A DNA stretch of 64,000 bases from Weissella cibaria KACC 11862 (GTDB lineage: Bacteria; Bacillota; Bacilli; Lactobacillales; Lactobacillaceae), in assembly GCF_000193635.1 (NCBI RefSeq), contig NZ_AEKT01000057.1, positions 1-64,000 of the forward strand, in the 5' to 3' direction. Of this stretch, positions 45,601-53,747 are shown in pieces. Made by a program: the position numbers and the translations under genes. The notes under the pieces were generated by a model that searched no databases, had not been told where the DNA came from, and worked only from the letters and a program-made list of their open reading frames with translations. Every line of letters starts with the position of its first letter. The first letter of the stretch is position 1.

Positions 45601-48600
45601 CTTGGTCAGCCACTGTCTTCTGATTCTGAGCATCTGTCAAAGCCGTTTCGGCAGTTGCTAATTGTTGTTGCGCATCCGCCAACTTATCCGCAATGCTCGT
45701 ATCAGTTGGATTGTTTGCCGCCACCGTCGTCAAATCGGTCACGATATCCTGAATCGCCGCCACGTCAGCCGTGATGTTGGCAATATTTTGGTCCAAAGCC
45801 GTGTCAGCTGCCGCCTTGGCTGCTGCCAAATTGGCATCCGACTTTGTTTGTGCATCAACCACATCCTGATCTGCCGTGTCTTGCGCCGTTTGCGCCGTGT
45901 CACCTGCTTGTTCAGCCGATGATTGCGCTGTGGCCACTTCAGCTGGTGTCGTTGCTGCCGCAATCGCGTCTTTTTGGTTTTCAGCCGTGGTTAACGCCGT
46001 TTCGGCTGTAGCCAATTGCGTCTTGGCATCGGCCAGTTTATCTGCAATTTCTGTGTCTTCTGGATTCTTCGCCGCAATGTCCGTCAATGTCGCGATATCT
46101 TTATTGATTTGGTCAATATTATCCGTTATCTGATCAATTTGATTCGTCACCGCAGTCTGAGCAGCCGTTTGATCAGCGGCCAAATCAGCCCCTGCCAAAT
46201 CCTTGGCATCAGCCAAGTCTTGGTCAGCTTGATCCTTATTACCAGTCGTCGACGTTACCGCTTCCGTCACGATTTGTTCTTGGGCCGCCACTTCAGCTGG
46301 TGTCGTTGCCTGCGTCACGGCATCTAATGCTTGTTCCGCGTTCGTTTGCGCCGTTTGCGCATCCGTTAATTGCTGTTGCGCATCTGCTAGCTTATCTTGA
46401 ATCAATTGATTCGTTGGATTATCAGCCGCAATTTGTTCAAGGGCCGCCACGTCCGCCTGAATTGCGGCCACATTATCCGTAATCGTCGCTAAGTCTTGTG
46501 TAATGGCATCCTTGGCCGCTTGTTGCGCGTCATCCAAATTACTGTCCGACTTTGCCTGTGCTGCAGTTTGATCGGCCTGCGCATTTTCCAAAGCAGTTTG
46601 CGCTGCATCTTCATCCGCCTGGCCAGCATCAACGGCCGTCTGAACATCCGCCAGCGTTGCCGCATCAGCAACCGCTGTTTTCTGATTCTGAGCGTCCGTC
46701 AACGCGTCGTTCGCCGTCGTCAACTGGGCCTGGGCATCCGCGAGTTTGTCCGCAATGTCCGTATCGCCCGGATTATTATCCGCGAGCGTCTGTAACTCAT
46801 CCACAATATCTTGAATAGCTGATACATCATCTGTGATATTTGCAATATTCTGATCTAGTGCCGTATCGGCAGCCGTCTTTGCCGCTGCCAAATTGGCATC
46901 TGACTTTGCTTGCGCATCAGTCACATCCTGGTCAGCCGCATCCTTAGCATCGCTCGCCGTTTGACCTGCAGTTTCGGCCGTTGTTTGGGCTGCCGTCACT
47001 TCAGCAGGCGTCGTGGCATTGTCGATTGCCGTCTTTTGATTTTGCGCTTCTGTCAACGCAGTTTCAGCTGCTTGCTGTTGTGCTTGGGCATCCGCCAACT
47101 TATCCGCAATGTCCGTATCATCTGGATTATTTGTCGCAATCTCTTGCAAGGTCGCCACATCATCCGTAATCGCAGCAATATCATCCGTGATTTGGGCAAT
47201 TTGATCATCAACAGCCTTTTGGGCGGCCGCTTGGTCAGCTGCTAAATCAGCATTTGCCAAGTTCTGTGCGTCATCCAAATCGGTTTGGGCTTGTGTCGCA
47301 TCCCCATCAGAATTAACCACTGCCTGACCGGCTGCATCAGTTTGGGCTTGAACATCTGCCAACGTCGTCTGATTATCAACCGCATCTAACGCATCCTGCG
47401 CGGCCTGCTTTTCCGCCTGGGCGTCGGTTAATTGTTGTTGCGCATCGGCCAACTTATCCGCAATTTGCGTGTTCGTTGGATTATCAGTCACTAGTTGTTG
47501 TAGGTCCGCAATATTATCCTGAATACCATCAATATTATCTTGAATAGCTGTCAGGTCAGTGGTAATCGTTGTTTTGGCCGCTGTCTTTGCGTCAGCCAAG
47601 TTATCTGCTGACTGAGCGTTGGCTGTGTCCAAGGCTTGTGACGAATCAACGACCGCTTGGTCAGCTGTTGCTTGATCAGTTGCTGCTTGATCGACTAAAT
47701 CAGCCACATCGGCCAGGGTCGTCTGCTCATCGACTTGCGCGAGTTGGGCTTGGACGTCCTTCAAGGCATCGGCTTGCTTTGCCTTCTCATCTTGGGCCGT
47801 TTGCAACGCATCAGCGATGGTTGAATCACCTGGGTTGTTCGTCACCAAATCTGTCAATTCCGCAATGATATTGTCAATTGCCGTCCCATCACTCGTAATT
47901 TGATCAATATCGGCTTGAATAGTGTCCTTGGCCGTTTCTTTGGCATCCGCCAAGTTAGTAGCCGATTGATTTTGTGCCGTTGTGACGTCGGTATTGACCG
48001 CTTCGGCTGCTGCCTTGGCTGCATCTTCATCCGCCTGACCTTGCGTTGTTAAGGCGTCGACCTGAGCCAACGTTGTCGTTTGGTCAACATTGGTCAATTG
48101 CGTTTGTGCATCGGTCAATGCATCCTTTGCTGTTTGCTGTTGTGTCAACGCATCGGCCAACTTATCCGCAATCGTTTGATCACTTGGATTGTTGTCGGCC
48201 AAGGTTTGTAATGTTGCCACATCCGTTGCAATTTGGGCGATTGCATCATTAATTTCATCAATGTTATCTTGCAATGCATCCTTTGCTGCGGCTTGGGCCG
48301 TTGCCAAATTGGCATCATTTTGACGCTGCGCCGTTGCCACATCTTGCGTTGATGTTGTCCCGGCCGTTTCAGCTGTCGTTTGATCAGTCGCTGCCACATC
48401 AACTACCGCTTGCACGGCAGCCGGTGTCGTTGCGTCTGCAACCGCTGTTTGTTGTGCTTGCGCATCCGTCAACGCCGTTTGGGCATCAGCTAGCTGTTGC
48501 TTTGCGTCGCTAAGCGCGTCCGCAATGACTGTATCGCCTGGGTTATTCGTCGCTAACGTTTCAATCGTGGCGATATCTTGCGTAATCTGGTCAACCTGAT

Positions 48601-51600
48601 TCTGGATGGCATCGATATTACCTTGAATTGTCGTTGTGGCTGCCGTTTGCGCTGCCTGCAAATCAGCTGCTGCTAACGCCTGGGCATCAGTCAAATCTTG
48701 ATCAGCTGCTGTTTTCGCTGTCGCGCTCGTTGTGGCTGCAGTTGTCGCAGACTCTTCAAGCGCACTCACACCTGCTAAAGTCGTTGCCGCATCAACGGCT
48801 GCCTTCGTATCCTTAAGATCAGATTCTTGTGTCTGAGCAGTTGCTAATTGTGCCTTAGCGTCCGCTAACTTTGCCGCAATTTCTGTATTCGTTGGATTAT
48901 CCGCCGCAATTTGTGTTAGCGCCGTAATATCATCCTGAATTGTTGCAATATCATCCCCAACTTGGTCAAGTTGATCACCAATCGTTGTCTCGGCACTTGC
49001 TTTAGCGGCCGCCAAGTTGGCATCGCTCTTCGCCTGGGCTGTCGTCAAATCAGTTGTTGATTGCGTGGTCGCATCAGTGATTGCTGTTGCAGCTGCTGTC
49101 GCGGCATCGCGGGCCGCCTGTACTTCAGCCGGTGTGGTCGCATCAGTCGCATCAGCATACGCTTCAGCCATATCTGCCAATTGATTGTTCGCCGTCACTA
49201 ATTGTGCATTGGCATCATCCAAGGCCGCTTGAATATCGGCATCGCCCGGATTGTTATCAAGAATTGTTTGAATGGCCGCAATATTATCTTTAATCGTTTG
49301 AATATTGGCATCCGCCTCATCCAATTGTTGTTGAATGGCGCTCGTTGCCGCCGCCTTCGCATCCGACAGTACCTTCTCTGCTTCAGCCTTAGCTGCTGTC
49401 ACAGCATCATTGGCCACAACCAGCATATTCTGGGCATCCTTACCCGCCGCATTCACGGCCGCTTGTTGAATCTGAACCGCTTCAACCGTTGTTAAACCGG
49501 GCACTTCACCACTTGCTGTATCAACGTCGGCTTGCGCCTTATTCGCCGCATCCAATGCATCTTGCGCATTAATTAACTGCGTTGCAATCGTCGCATTATT
49601 CGGATAATCCTCAGCCAACTGTTGTAGTTCGGCAATATTTTGTTCAATTTGTTGAATCGCCGCTTGGTTAGCCGTCGTTGTTGTTTCGGCGGTTGCCGTT
49701 GCTTCATCTTTAGCGTTTTTCAAATTCAACGCATCTTGCGCCTGCGCGGCTGCTAGATCTTGGTCGGCAATTGTACGTGCCGAATCGGCTGCCACTTGGT
49801 TTTGATCAGCGCCATCGCTTAAGTTCGTCACATCCGCAATGGTTGCCGCACTATCAACAGCTGCCAACGCTGCTTCAGCCTGCGTAAGTTGTGATTGTGC
49901 ATTTGCCAAGCGTTGTTGCGCATCGGCCAATAAACCAGCAATGGTTGTATCCCCCGGATTGCGATCAGCTAACGCTTGAATGGCGTCAATGTCCGCTTGG
50001 ATTTGCGTAATTTGTGTGTTGATATCATCAATATTGGCTTGAATATCCGTCTTGGCTTGGGCTTTTGCGGCGTCCAGTGCCGCTTGCGCATCTGAAATCG
50101 CCGTTTGCAAGGCGGTCGTTGCATCGATCACCTGTTGCGTTGTTGCTTGCCCGGCCGCAGCTTGAGCCAACACGTTATTCAAATTCGTTTGCGCATCCGA
50201 AACTGCCGTCACCGTTGAAAAGCCACTTGAATCCACGGCCTTCGCTGCTGTTTCAGCATTATCACGGGCCGTTTGCGCATCCGAAACCGCCGTATTATAC
50301 GCTGCCAGCGCCGCTTTATAATCCGTTTCGGTTGTTGCCGCATTCACTGCAGCCAACGCCGCCGTCACCGTTGGCTCATTAGCGACTTCGCCAGCCGTCG
50401 CAGGGACCGCTTCGTACGTAATGGTATATGTTTTATCGGTTGCGCCAAACGTACCAGCCGGCGTCTGATTGGCTTTTGTGCCATCAACGAATGAGACATA
50501 GCCTGACTTTTGCACAACACCCGCGGCACTATAGGTACCATAGGCCGTGCCGGCGTTTGAGCGCGTCTCATCAGGGTACTGTTGAATCATTTTGACCGCA
50601 TTTGCCGTATACGTTACGGTATAGCTCGGTACTGCTAAGGCACCCGCCGACGTTAGGCTAAACGCCCCCACAATCGTATAAGACCCATCGCTATTTTTAA
50701 CCAGGTGCGTCGCTTTCGACGTATCTGTATCCAACGTGTTACCCGCTGCATCTTTGATTGTGGCCGTCATCCCCGCTGGCACTTGAATCGTATTCGCTGG
50801 GTACTTGTCATTCGTGACCCCCGTCAATGAGGTTGGTGACGCTGACACGGCATTATCTTGCGCCGTGCTTCCTGCCGTACTCAACCCAGTTGCTTTGTTG
50901 TACGTGATTGTTGCTGTTTGCGGAGCTGGCGTTAATTGCACATAAACTGTTTTATCAGTGTTACCAAAAGTTGCCGCTGATAAGTCCGCCCCAAGTTTCG
51001 TTGTTAAGGCGGAATCTGAATAAACACCACTGACACCGGTGTAGCCATTACTCTTGGCGGTCGCTAATGCAGCAGTATAATCCGCATAATCCGCTGCAGC
51101 CGTGGCCTTCTGCCCATCGTAATTTGTCCCCGCTGTCCCCAATTCAACGGACGGTACCGTTGATAGTACGTGGCCATTCTGGTCCACGAAGACCGTTGTC
51201 AACTTTGAGTTTTTCGCGTATTGCACATTAATAATGTTGTTCGCGTCGGTGTCAGATACCGTCAGTGGCCCCGTCGTTGACTTGGCTGTGCCATACGTCG
51301 TCCCTGTATACGTGTAACCGGCAATGGTTGGCGCCGTAAACGTGTGCGCTGTCCCCGTCGTGTTAGTTGACGCACCAGACGTCACAATGCCTAACGTGTC
51401 ATTAACGTTTGACTTAATTGTCGTGCTTGCCTGCCCTGAAATAGCATTGCCTTCTTTGTCAATGTAGTTAACCTTGGTATCTGCGGTTGGCAACGTCAAA
51501 TCAAACTCACGAATTGTGACACCCTTTTGTGAATACTTAGCACCGTCGGAAGCCTTAAATCCCACCGACATCGTTGAATTCACACCGTCAGTAATCGTAA

Positions 51601-52654
51601 TTTGCTTTGAAGCGGAATAGGTACCGTTATCGGCCTTAATTGTCAGTGTTCCCACACCATTCGAATACGTATACGTGGCCGTCATTTCTGCTTCCAAATT
51701 GGGATCAGATGGGCCAGCCCAACCATCATCAGTTTTACTGTCCGGACCCGGACCACTAAATCCCATCAAGCTACCACCGGTGCTATGGTCAAATGACTGA
51801 AATCCCGTGGTGCCAGAGACCGTATTCAATTTACCGCTCGCGTCAGTTGTACGGAAACCGGCAACTTGCGTACCATCACTTCCGTCAGATCCCAGAATAC
51901 TTCCACCGGTACCATCGGTTGGATTAACCAAATTTGTGGCATCACCATCATTTTTATAAAAGTCAATTCCCCATTGAACGGCGTTTGGAATCCCTGGCAC
52001 AGTCGTGCCATCATCTTTTTTCTCTTCACCCATTCCGAGCGAACCACCGCCACAACCGCTAGTCCCCAATTTATTAGGCGCAATTGGTGCCAAAACTAAC
52101 CCCAAGAAGTCACCAGCCCCATTCGATGGATTACCCGTAATCAAACCGGCCGTTCCACCAGTGTTGTACTTCGTCAAATTTAAATTAAATTTCATCGTCC
52201 AACTGGCCGTCATGTCCAGTTGCTTGTTAAAAGCAATCGCACCTTGGTCCTGGCCCGATGTATTCGTCAACGTTGTAAATGTCGCACTTTGCCCGTCATA
52301 CGACCCACTCGCATTTGAAAAACCAGCTCCCGAACCCGTGAAGTTTGTCGTCACTTGGGTTTGCGTTGACTTAAAACTGTGGTTACCACCATTGGCATCC
52401 ACCACATTATTAATCGTCTCCGCGGCTGCCGAGCGTGATGAAAACAGCACGTTTCCCACCTTCACTAACGGTGAACTATCTTTCGTTACCGTTGTGCGTG
52501 GCTCATTATTCCCCAATTCAGTCTGAACTTCATCCAATAGTTCCGGCCCGGCAATACTTGCCCCAACCGTTAGGGCCGTCATCCCCGCAGTCACCCACAT
52601 GCGGCGATGCTTTGCCTGTTGCGTATTCGCTTTTGCAAAATCATTCTTTTCCAT
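39668..52654 (-). CDS. Giant repeat surface protein, 4,328 residues, lectin-like head and coiled-coil stalk
   Basis: Predicted adhesin. Domains in order: N-terminal signal segment (HRRMWVTAGMTALTVGASIAG, about 16-36); L-type lectin-like domain (about 85-390); MucBP-like beta domains (VNYIDKEGNAISGQ near 395, VFVDQNGHVLSTVPS near 485, a third ending near 755); Ala-rich helical linker; then about 28 tandem repeats of 118 residues (about 860-4150). Each repeat centres on a D/K-NPxDTxIADKLADAQ motif and a TTLADV/TTPAEV turn. The C-terminus has a membrane helix (VVTLLFFGSFLGWFFLP) and the tail AKKKENEEE, without an LPXTG before it. AGAGGC precedes the ATG. There is one unbroken frame and a terminator. 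The glycosyltransferase pair 1 kb upstream may modify it (inference). Confidence 0.9.
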   Translation of the reverse strand: MEKNDFAKANTQQAKHRRMWVTAGMTALTVGASIAGPELLDEVQTELGNNEPRTTVTKDSSPLVKVGNVLFSSRSAAAETINNVVDANGGNHSFKSTQTQVTTNFTGSGAGFSNASGSYDGQSATFTTLTNTSGQDQGAIAFNKQLDMTASWTMKFNLNLTKYNTGGTAGLITGNPSNGAGDFLGLVLAPIAPNKLGTSGCGGGSLGMGEEKKDDGTTVPGIPNAVQWGIDFYKNDGDATNLVNPTDGTGGSILGSDGSDGTQVAGFRTTDASGKLNTVSGTTGFQSFDHSTGGSLMGFSGPGPDSKTDDGWAGPSDPNLEAEMTATYTYSNGVGTLTIKADNGTYSASKQITITDGVNSTMSVGFKASDGAKYSQKGVTIREFDLTLPTADTKVNYIDKEGNAISGQASTTIKSNVNDTLGIVTSGASTNTTGTAHTFTAPTIAGYTYTGTTYGTAKSTTGPLTVSDTDANNIINVQYAKNSKLTTVFVDQNGHVLSTVPSVELGTAGTNYDGQKATAAADYADYTAALATAKSNGYTGVSGVYSDSALTTKLGADLSAATFGNTDKTVYVQLTPAPQTATITYNKATGLSTAGSTAQDNAVSASPTSLTGVTNDKYPANTIQVPAGMTATIKDAAGNTLDTDTSKATHLVKNSDGSYTIVGAFSLTSAGALAVPSYTVTYTANAVKMIQQYPDETRSNAGTAYGTYSAAGVVQKSGYVSFVDGTKANQTPAGTFGATDKTYTITYEAVPATAGEVANEPTVTAALAAVNAATTETDYKAALAAYNTAVSDAQTARDNAETAAKAVDSSGFSTVTAVSDAQTNLNNVLAQAAAGQATTQQVIDATTALQTAISDAQAALDAAKAQAKTDIQANIDDINTQITQIQADIDAIQALADRNPGDTTIAGLLADAQQRLANAQSQLTQAEAALAAVDSAATIADVTNLSDGADQNQVAADSARTIADQDLAAAQAQDALNLKNAKDEATATAETTTTANQAAIQQIEQNIAELQQLAEDYPNNATIATQLINAQDALDAANKAQADVDTASGEVPGLTTVEAVQIQQAAVNAAGKDAQNMLVVANDAVTAAKAEAEKVLSDAKAAATSAIQQQLDEADANIQTIKDNIAAIQTILDNNPGDADIQAALDDANAQLVTANNQLADMAEAYADATDATTPAEVQAARDAATAAATAITDATTQSTTDLTTAQAKSDANLAAAKASAETTIGDQLDQVGDDIATIQDDITALTQIAADNPTNTEIAAKLADAKAQLATAQTQESDLKDTKAAVDAATTLAGVSALEESATTAATTSATAKTAADQDLTDAQALAAADLQAAQTAATTTIQGNIDAIQNQVDQITQDIATIETLATNNPGDTVIADALSDAKQQLADAQTALTDAQAQQTAVADATTPAAVQAVVDVAATDQTTAETAGTTSTQDVATAQRQNDANLATAQAAAKDALQDNIDEINDAIAQIATDVATLQTLADNNPSDQTIADKLADALTQQQTAKDALTDAQTQLTNVDQTTTLAQVDALTTQGQADEDAAKAAAEAVNTDVTTAQNQSATNLADAKETAKDTIQADIDQITSDGTAIDNIIAELTDLVTNNPGDSTIADALQTAQDEKAKQADALKDVQAQLAQVDEQTTLADVADLVDQAATDQATADQAVVDSSQALDTANAQSADNLADAKTAAKTTITTDLTAIQDNIDGIQDNIADLQQLVTDNPTNTQIADKLADAQQQLTDAQAEKQAAQDALDAVDNQTTLADVQAQTDAAGQAVVNSDGDATQAQTDLDDAQNLANADLAADQAAAQKAVDDQIAQITDDIAAITDDVATLQEIATNNPDDTDIADKLADAQAQQQAAETALTEAQNQKTAIDNATTPAEVTAAQTTAETAGQTASDAKDAADQDVTDAQAKSDANLAAAKTAADTALDQNIANITDDVSAIQDIVDELQTLADNNPGDTDIADKLADAQAQLTTANDALTDAQNQKTAVADAATLADVQTAVDAGQADEDAAQTALENAQADQTAAQAKSDSNLDDAQQAAKDAITQDLATITDNVAAIQADVAALEQIAADNPTNQLIQDKLADAQQQLTDAQTAQTNAEQALDAVTQATTPAEVAAQEQIVTEAVTSTTGNKDQADQDLADAKDLAGADLAADQTAAQTAVTNQIDQITDNIDQINKDIATLTDIAAKNPEDTEIADKLADAKTQLATAETALTTAENQKDAIAAATTPAEVATAQSSAEQAGDTAQTAQDTADQDVVDAQTKSDANLAAAKAAADTALDQNIANITADVAAIQDIVTDLTTVAANNPTDTSIADKLADAQQQLATAETALTDAQNQKTVADQATTLADVQTAVDAGQTDENTAQTALEKAQADQTTAQAQADQNLADAKKAADQAITDKIATIDDDIAQITADIATLEQIATDNPDNTTIADKLADAKEQLAAAEDAKTTAEAAKDAVADQTTLADVANQTEVADEAVTAADTAQKTADQDVKDAQAAASEDLATDQAAAKTAVNNDIATITDNIDKITDDIATLTDIAAKNPADTEIADKLADAKAQLETAEGALTDATDQLTAIDNATTPAEVADAREAGQDAADLSQTTADNSAQDVADAQAKSDQNLADAQKVATDTITDNIATIADNIQNITDDIATLQDLADKNPGDTTIADKLADAQQQLTEAEAAKTAAESDLDQVADQTTLADVADVVNDAADQVAQAQENENQAQTDVADAQQQSATNLATAKDDAKEAINQNLSDIDDDITQITADIDALEQIATDNPTNTTIADKLADAKEQLAAAETAKDAAQQALDAIDEQTTLADVATQEKAGETALADADTAQQTADQDLATAQDEAAKDLVADQVAGKATVNETIKSIQDAITTITDDIATLTDLADKNPADTQIANDLADAKEQLATAETALTDAQDQLAAIDAAKVPADVDQAVATAQTAGETATTAQTTANQDVSDAQTKHDANLAAAKETATDTIQTIVDGLADNIAQITDDITTLQGLADKNPGDTVIADKLADAQNQLTDATAAQNDAQNQLDAIADQPTMAAVDQLVTQAQADQTAGSDAQTAADNDVTAAQTQSDQNLAAAKQAATDQMTNQLTQIDENITQIESDIDALEQIAADNPDNAQIQADLADAQEQLLNAQDERATVEDAQTKLADQTTLADVADLQTTADNAVKQAADAQTAADNDVTDAQAQAAKDLARDQADAKTAINQNIAVIQNDIDVIQDDIATLQDLVDKNPGDDTIAAKLADAQQQLQTAESALATAQDQLAAVDAAKVPADVQTAVDAASTAQTAADNAKTTADQDVTDAQAQHETNLAAAKATADDTIADQIAQMQDDLAAIQADVASLTEIAAKNPDDTLIAALLDDAKAQETLAQNKLADAQKQADAVADAPTMAAVTDLTDAVTQDAAATADALTQSDRDVSDGQMKSDANLDAAKTAADVALADNIAQIKQNISDIQDDIATLTDLQDKNPGNTVIANLLTDAQTQLAESQQSLADVTNLANQVEDQPTLADVQKIVDAAQTQTDYSDGDATQAQTDVDKAQAESNAKLNDAKQAATTAANQALQDIQQSIAGIQEDIRQLEQLVTDNPGDTTIANALADAQTQLDTAQATQKDAQQQAAKIADATTLADVTAVTDQIAHDETSAGVDKEDADAALATGQQKSAENLAAAKDAAKQDLQDNIDAIQNDVAEIQKIVETITDIANKNPNDADIRAALTNAQNQLDKANDALTDAKQQLATVDDAKTLAQVAEKTAAGDADEKRSDQAVADAQTELKQAGAKSADNLADAVADAMKQADASLAAIQADIEQIKDDISQIRAIAAKNPDNQKIADLLADANMQLTEAQSRYQAAQAAKTELQDKNQTTTLADVTEKLQTISDKTTAADVDRKQADQDLANAKVAAADDLADAKQQATDAINQQLDRIDEQIKQIEQDIADLNDLAKQHPDSQAVKEALADAKQQLGDAQDAKQTAQDQLQQIGQATTPDAVNNLNDAAQAAGVAVTDAVKAANQDLADAKASVANEMATAKDAAKDAVQQQINQLTDNVKQIQDIVDQLQNLVNQHPGNQALADKLASAQTQLKVAQQALDNARDQLAAIDAATTPPDIAKAINQIKVDQVVGQQALQTAQQLLADAQTIAAGLSTTATVVQAVSAGQTVPASAMLAYTVPQTVAVPGPVVTVTTTGAPEYRWAGMPVTSIDQATPAVGQTIGERTLAGAAAYRALDNKGARIQDRRVALSDINQTQQQDGHASLLRHGWRMPYYLSGRFMNDWHLNAANVVTLLFFGSFLGWFFLPAKKKENEEE
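40350..50030 (-). repeat. Array of about 28 tandem 354-bp (118-residue) coding repeats
   Basis: I counted 28 copies of the motif x-N-P/H-P-x-[DN]-x-x-I in the protein, the first near residue 898 and the last near 4086, which gives 118 residues per step. From the 4th repeat three subtypes alternate: A (LEQIAxDNPTN, later DLAADQAAA), B (TLTDIAAKNPxDTEI, then TTPAEV or KVPADV) and C (LADxNPGDTxI, then TLADVQTAVDAGQ). Repeats 4-6 and 8-22 form six A-B-C superunits of about 1,062 bp. Confidence 0.88.
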
Positions 52655-52843
52655 AAGTCTGCCTCTATCATTACTTGTTTATGTATTCTCGCCACTCCAG
52701 GAAGTCACGAGACTCCCCCTCACTGTGTATGATACGAGGCGATTTTTCCTTTTCAGTGATAGAAAACAGAAGTTACAATGGTTAAACTATTGCGTGAAGT
52801 TATTAAGCATATTGCTTGACATCTTAGAAAATGCCCTATTGAA
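52655..52843. other. Upstream region of the giant gene
   Basis: It should hold the giant gene's promoter on the minus strand (TATCAT near 52727 is a weak -10 candidate). No gene or RNA is visible until the tRNA-Cys promoter. Confidence 0.35.
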
Positions 52844-52872
52844 TTGCAAGATGTTCACATTTCCCCTATAAT
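52844..52872 (+). promoter_or_regulatory. Promoter of tRNA-Cys
   Basis: TTGCAA (52844-52849), 17 bases, TATAAT (52867-52872). The same hexamers and spacing as the tRNA operon promoter at 39552-39580. Confidence 0.88.
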
Positions 52873-52905
52873 ATGTATTCGTGGTACAAATACTATGATT
52901 AATTT

Positions 52906-52976
52906 GGTAGTGTAGCCAAGTGGTAAGGCACCGGTCTGCAAAACCGCCATCGCGGGTTCGATTCCCGTCACTACCT
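52906..52976 (+). tRNA. tRNA-Cys (GCA)
   Basis: Cloverleaf with acceptor GGTAGTG/CACTACC, anticodon stem CGGT/ACCG and loop CTGCAAA; single gene with its own promoter and terminator. Confidence 0.94.
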
Positions 52977-52981
52977 CTAAA

Positions 52982-53022
52982 GAAAATCCCCAATCGGAAG
53001 TGTCGCTCCGATTGGGGATTTT
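52982..53022. terminator. Terminator of tRNA-Cys, usable from both sides
   Basis: AAAATCCCCAATCGGA and its complement form a 16-bp stem with an eight-base loop, followed by CTTTTT on the plus strand. Confidence 0.88.
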
Positions 53023-53055
53023 CTTTTTATTATCAAGAATTTACAGCTTGTAACG

Positions 53056-53667
53056 CTACTTCGCCATATTCAACAACGCTGGAGTGATAAAACTCTCAAT
53101 GGCACCAGCCAAAATTGCCATTGGCAACACCACCACAATTAGAATTATGATAATGTGACGCCAGTCTATGCCATGCCACCAGCCTTGCTTCGTCCGGATG
53201 TTTTGCCAAATCAAGCGGAAAGTTTCCCAAGCAATACTAAATTCCAACCATTGCATGGGCATTTCGACAATACTGTGCGGAAAAATACCCGCAAAGAAAG
53301 TGGTCACGGGGATTGGCGATAAGCCAAGTAAATAACCAATTGAGGCTGGATTCATCACCGCGGTCACCCACCAAAATGGAATTGGAATCAGTGATATCGC
53401 CACCGTGGCTAAACCACCTAAATAGTTGTGCCAAGTCAATTGCACAAAACCACCAAAGGCGCCGCTATGATTGATTTTGTGCGACGATGCATCGTTTACG
53501 AAATTTGCTTTAATCGATTTCAAAGCCAAATCATGTAGCCCAAAAGCATTGAATTTCACTAGTGCTAACACCACAAACCAAATCACGACATTGATGATGG
53601 CAAAAATCACCATCGTGCGCCAATACCGTCGAAATGTTTCCCGCCAAATTGTCCCAATTTTCGTCAT
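53056..53667 (-). CDS. SpoIIM-like (DUF95) membrane protein
   Basis: The 203-residue protein has about five membrane segments and the family pattern ...FFAGIFPHSIVEMPMQWLEFSIAWETFR. In sporulating Bacillus SpoIIM takes part in engulfment; non-sporulating lactic acid bacteria keep homologues of unknown function. I chose the ATG at 53667 (MTKIGTIW), preceded by GGAG; the frame opens upstream at 53769 within the glycosyltransferase end. A TATAAT -10 lies near 53699. Confidence 0.82.
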   Translation of the reverse strand: MTKIGTIWRETFRRYWRTMVIFAIINVVIWFVVLALVKFNAFGLHDLALKSIKANFVNDASSHKINHSGAFGGFVQLTWHNYLGGLATVAISLIPIPFWWVTAVMNPASIGYLLGLSPIPVTTFFAGIFPHSIVEMPMQWLEFSIAWETFRLIWQNIRTKQGWWHGIDWRHIIIILIVVVLPMAILAGAIESFITPALLNMAK

Positions 53668-53707
53668 ATACCCAATTCTCCAACTTCTTTTTTCACTATT
53701 ATACGCA

Positions 53708-53739
53708 AGAACCCTCGCTAATTGCCTAGCGAGGGTTCT
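53708..53739. terminator. Hairpin after the glycosyltransferase genes
   Basis: AGAACCCTCGCTA and TAGCGAGGGTTCT form a 13-bp perfect stem. The T-run lies on the plus-strand side; on the minus strand the hairpin is followed by the SpoIIM-like gene's -10 region rather than T's, so it may terminate poorly there. Confidence 0.6.
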
Positions 53740-53747
53740 ATTTTTTA

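Noticed and set aside
40350-50030. Could the periodic DNA be a CRISPR array or noncoding satellite?
   Set aside because: The period is 354 bp, the units diverge mostly in keeping with the frame, and one uninterrupted protein frame spans them.
40637-50494. Many Leu/Ile/Arg-rich plus-strand frames opposite the giant gene
   Set aside because: They recur with the 354-bp period because they are complements of the repeats; composition is an artefact of Ala/Asp/Gln codons read backwards.
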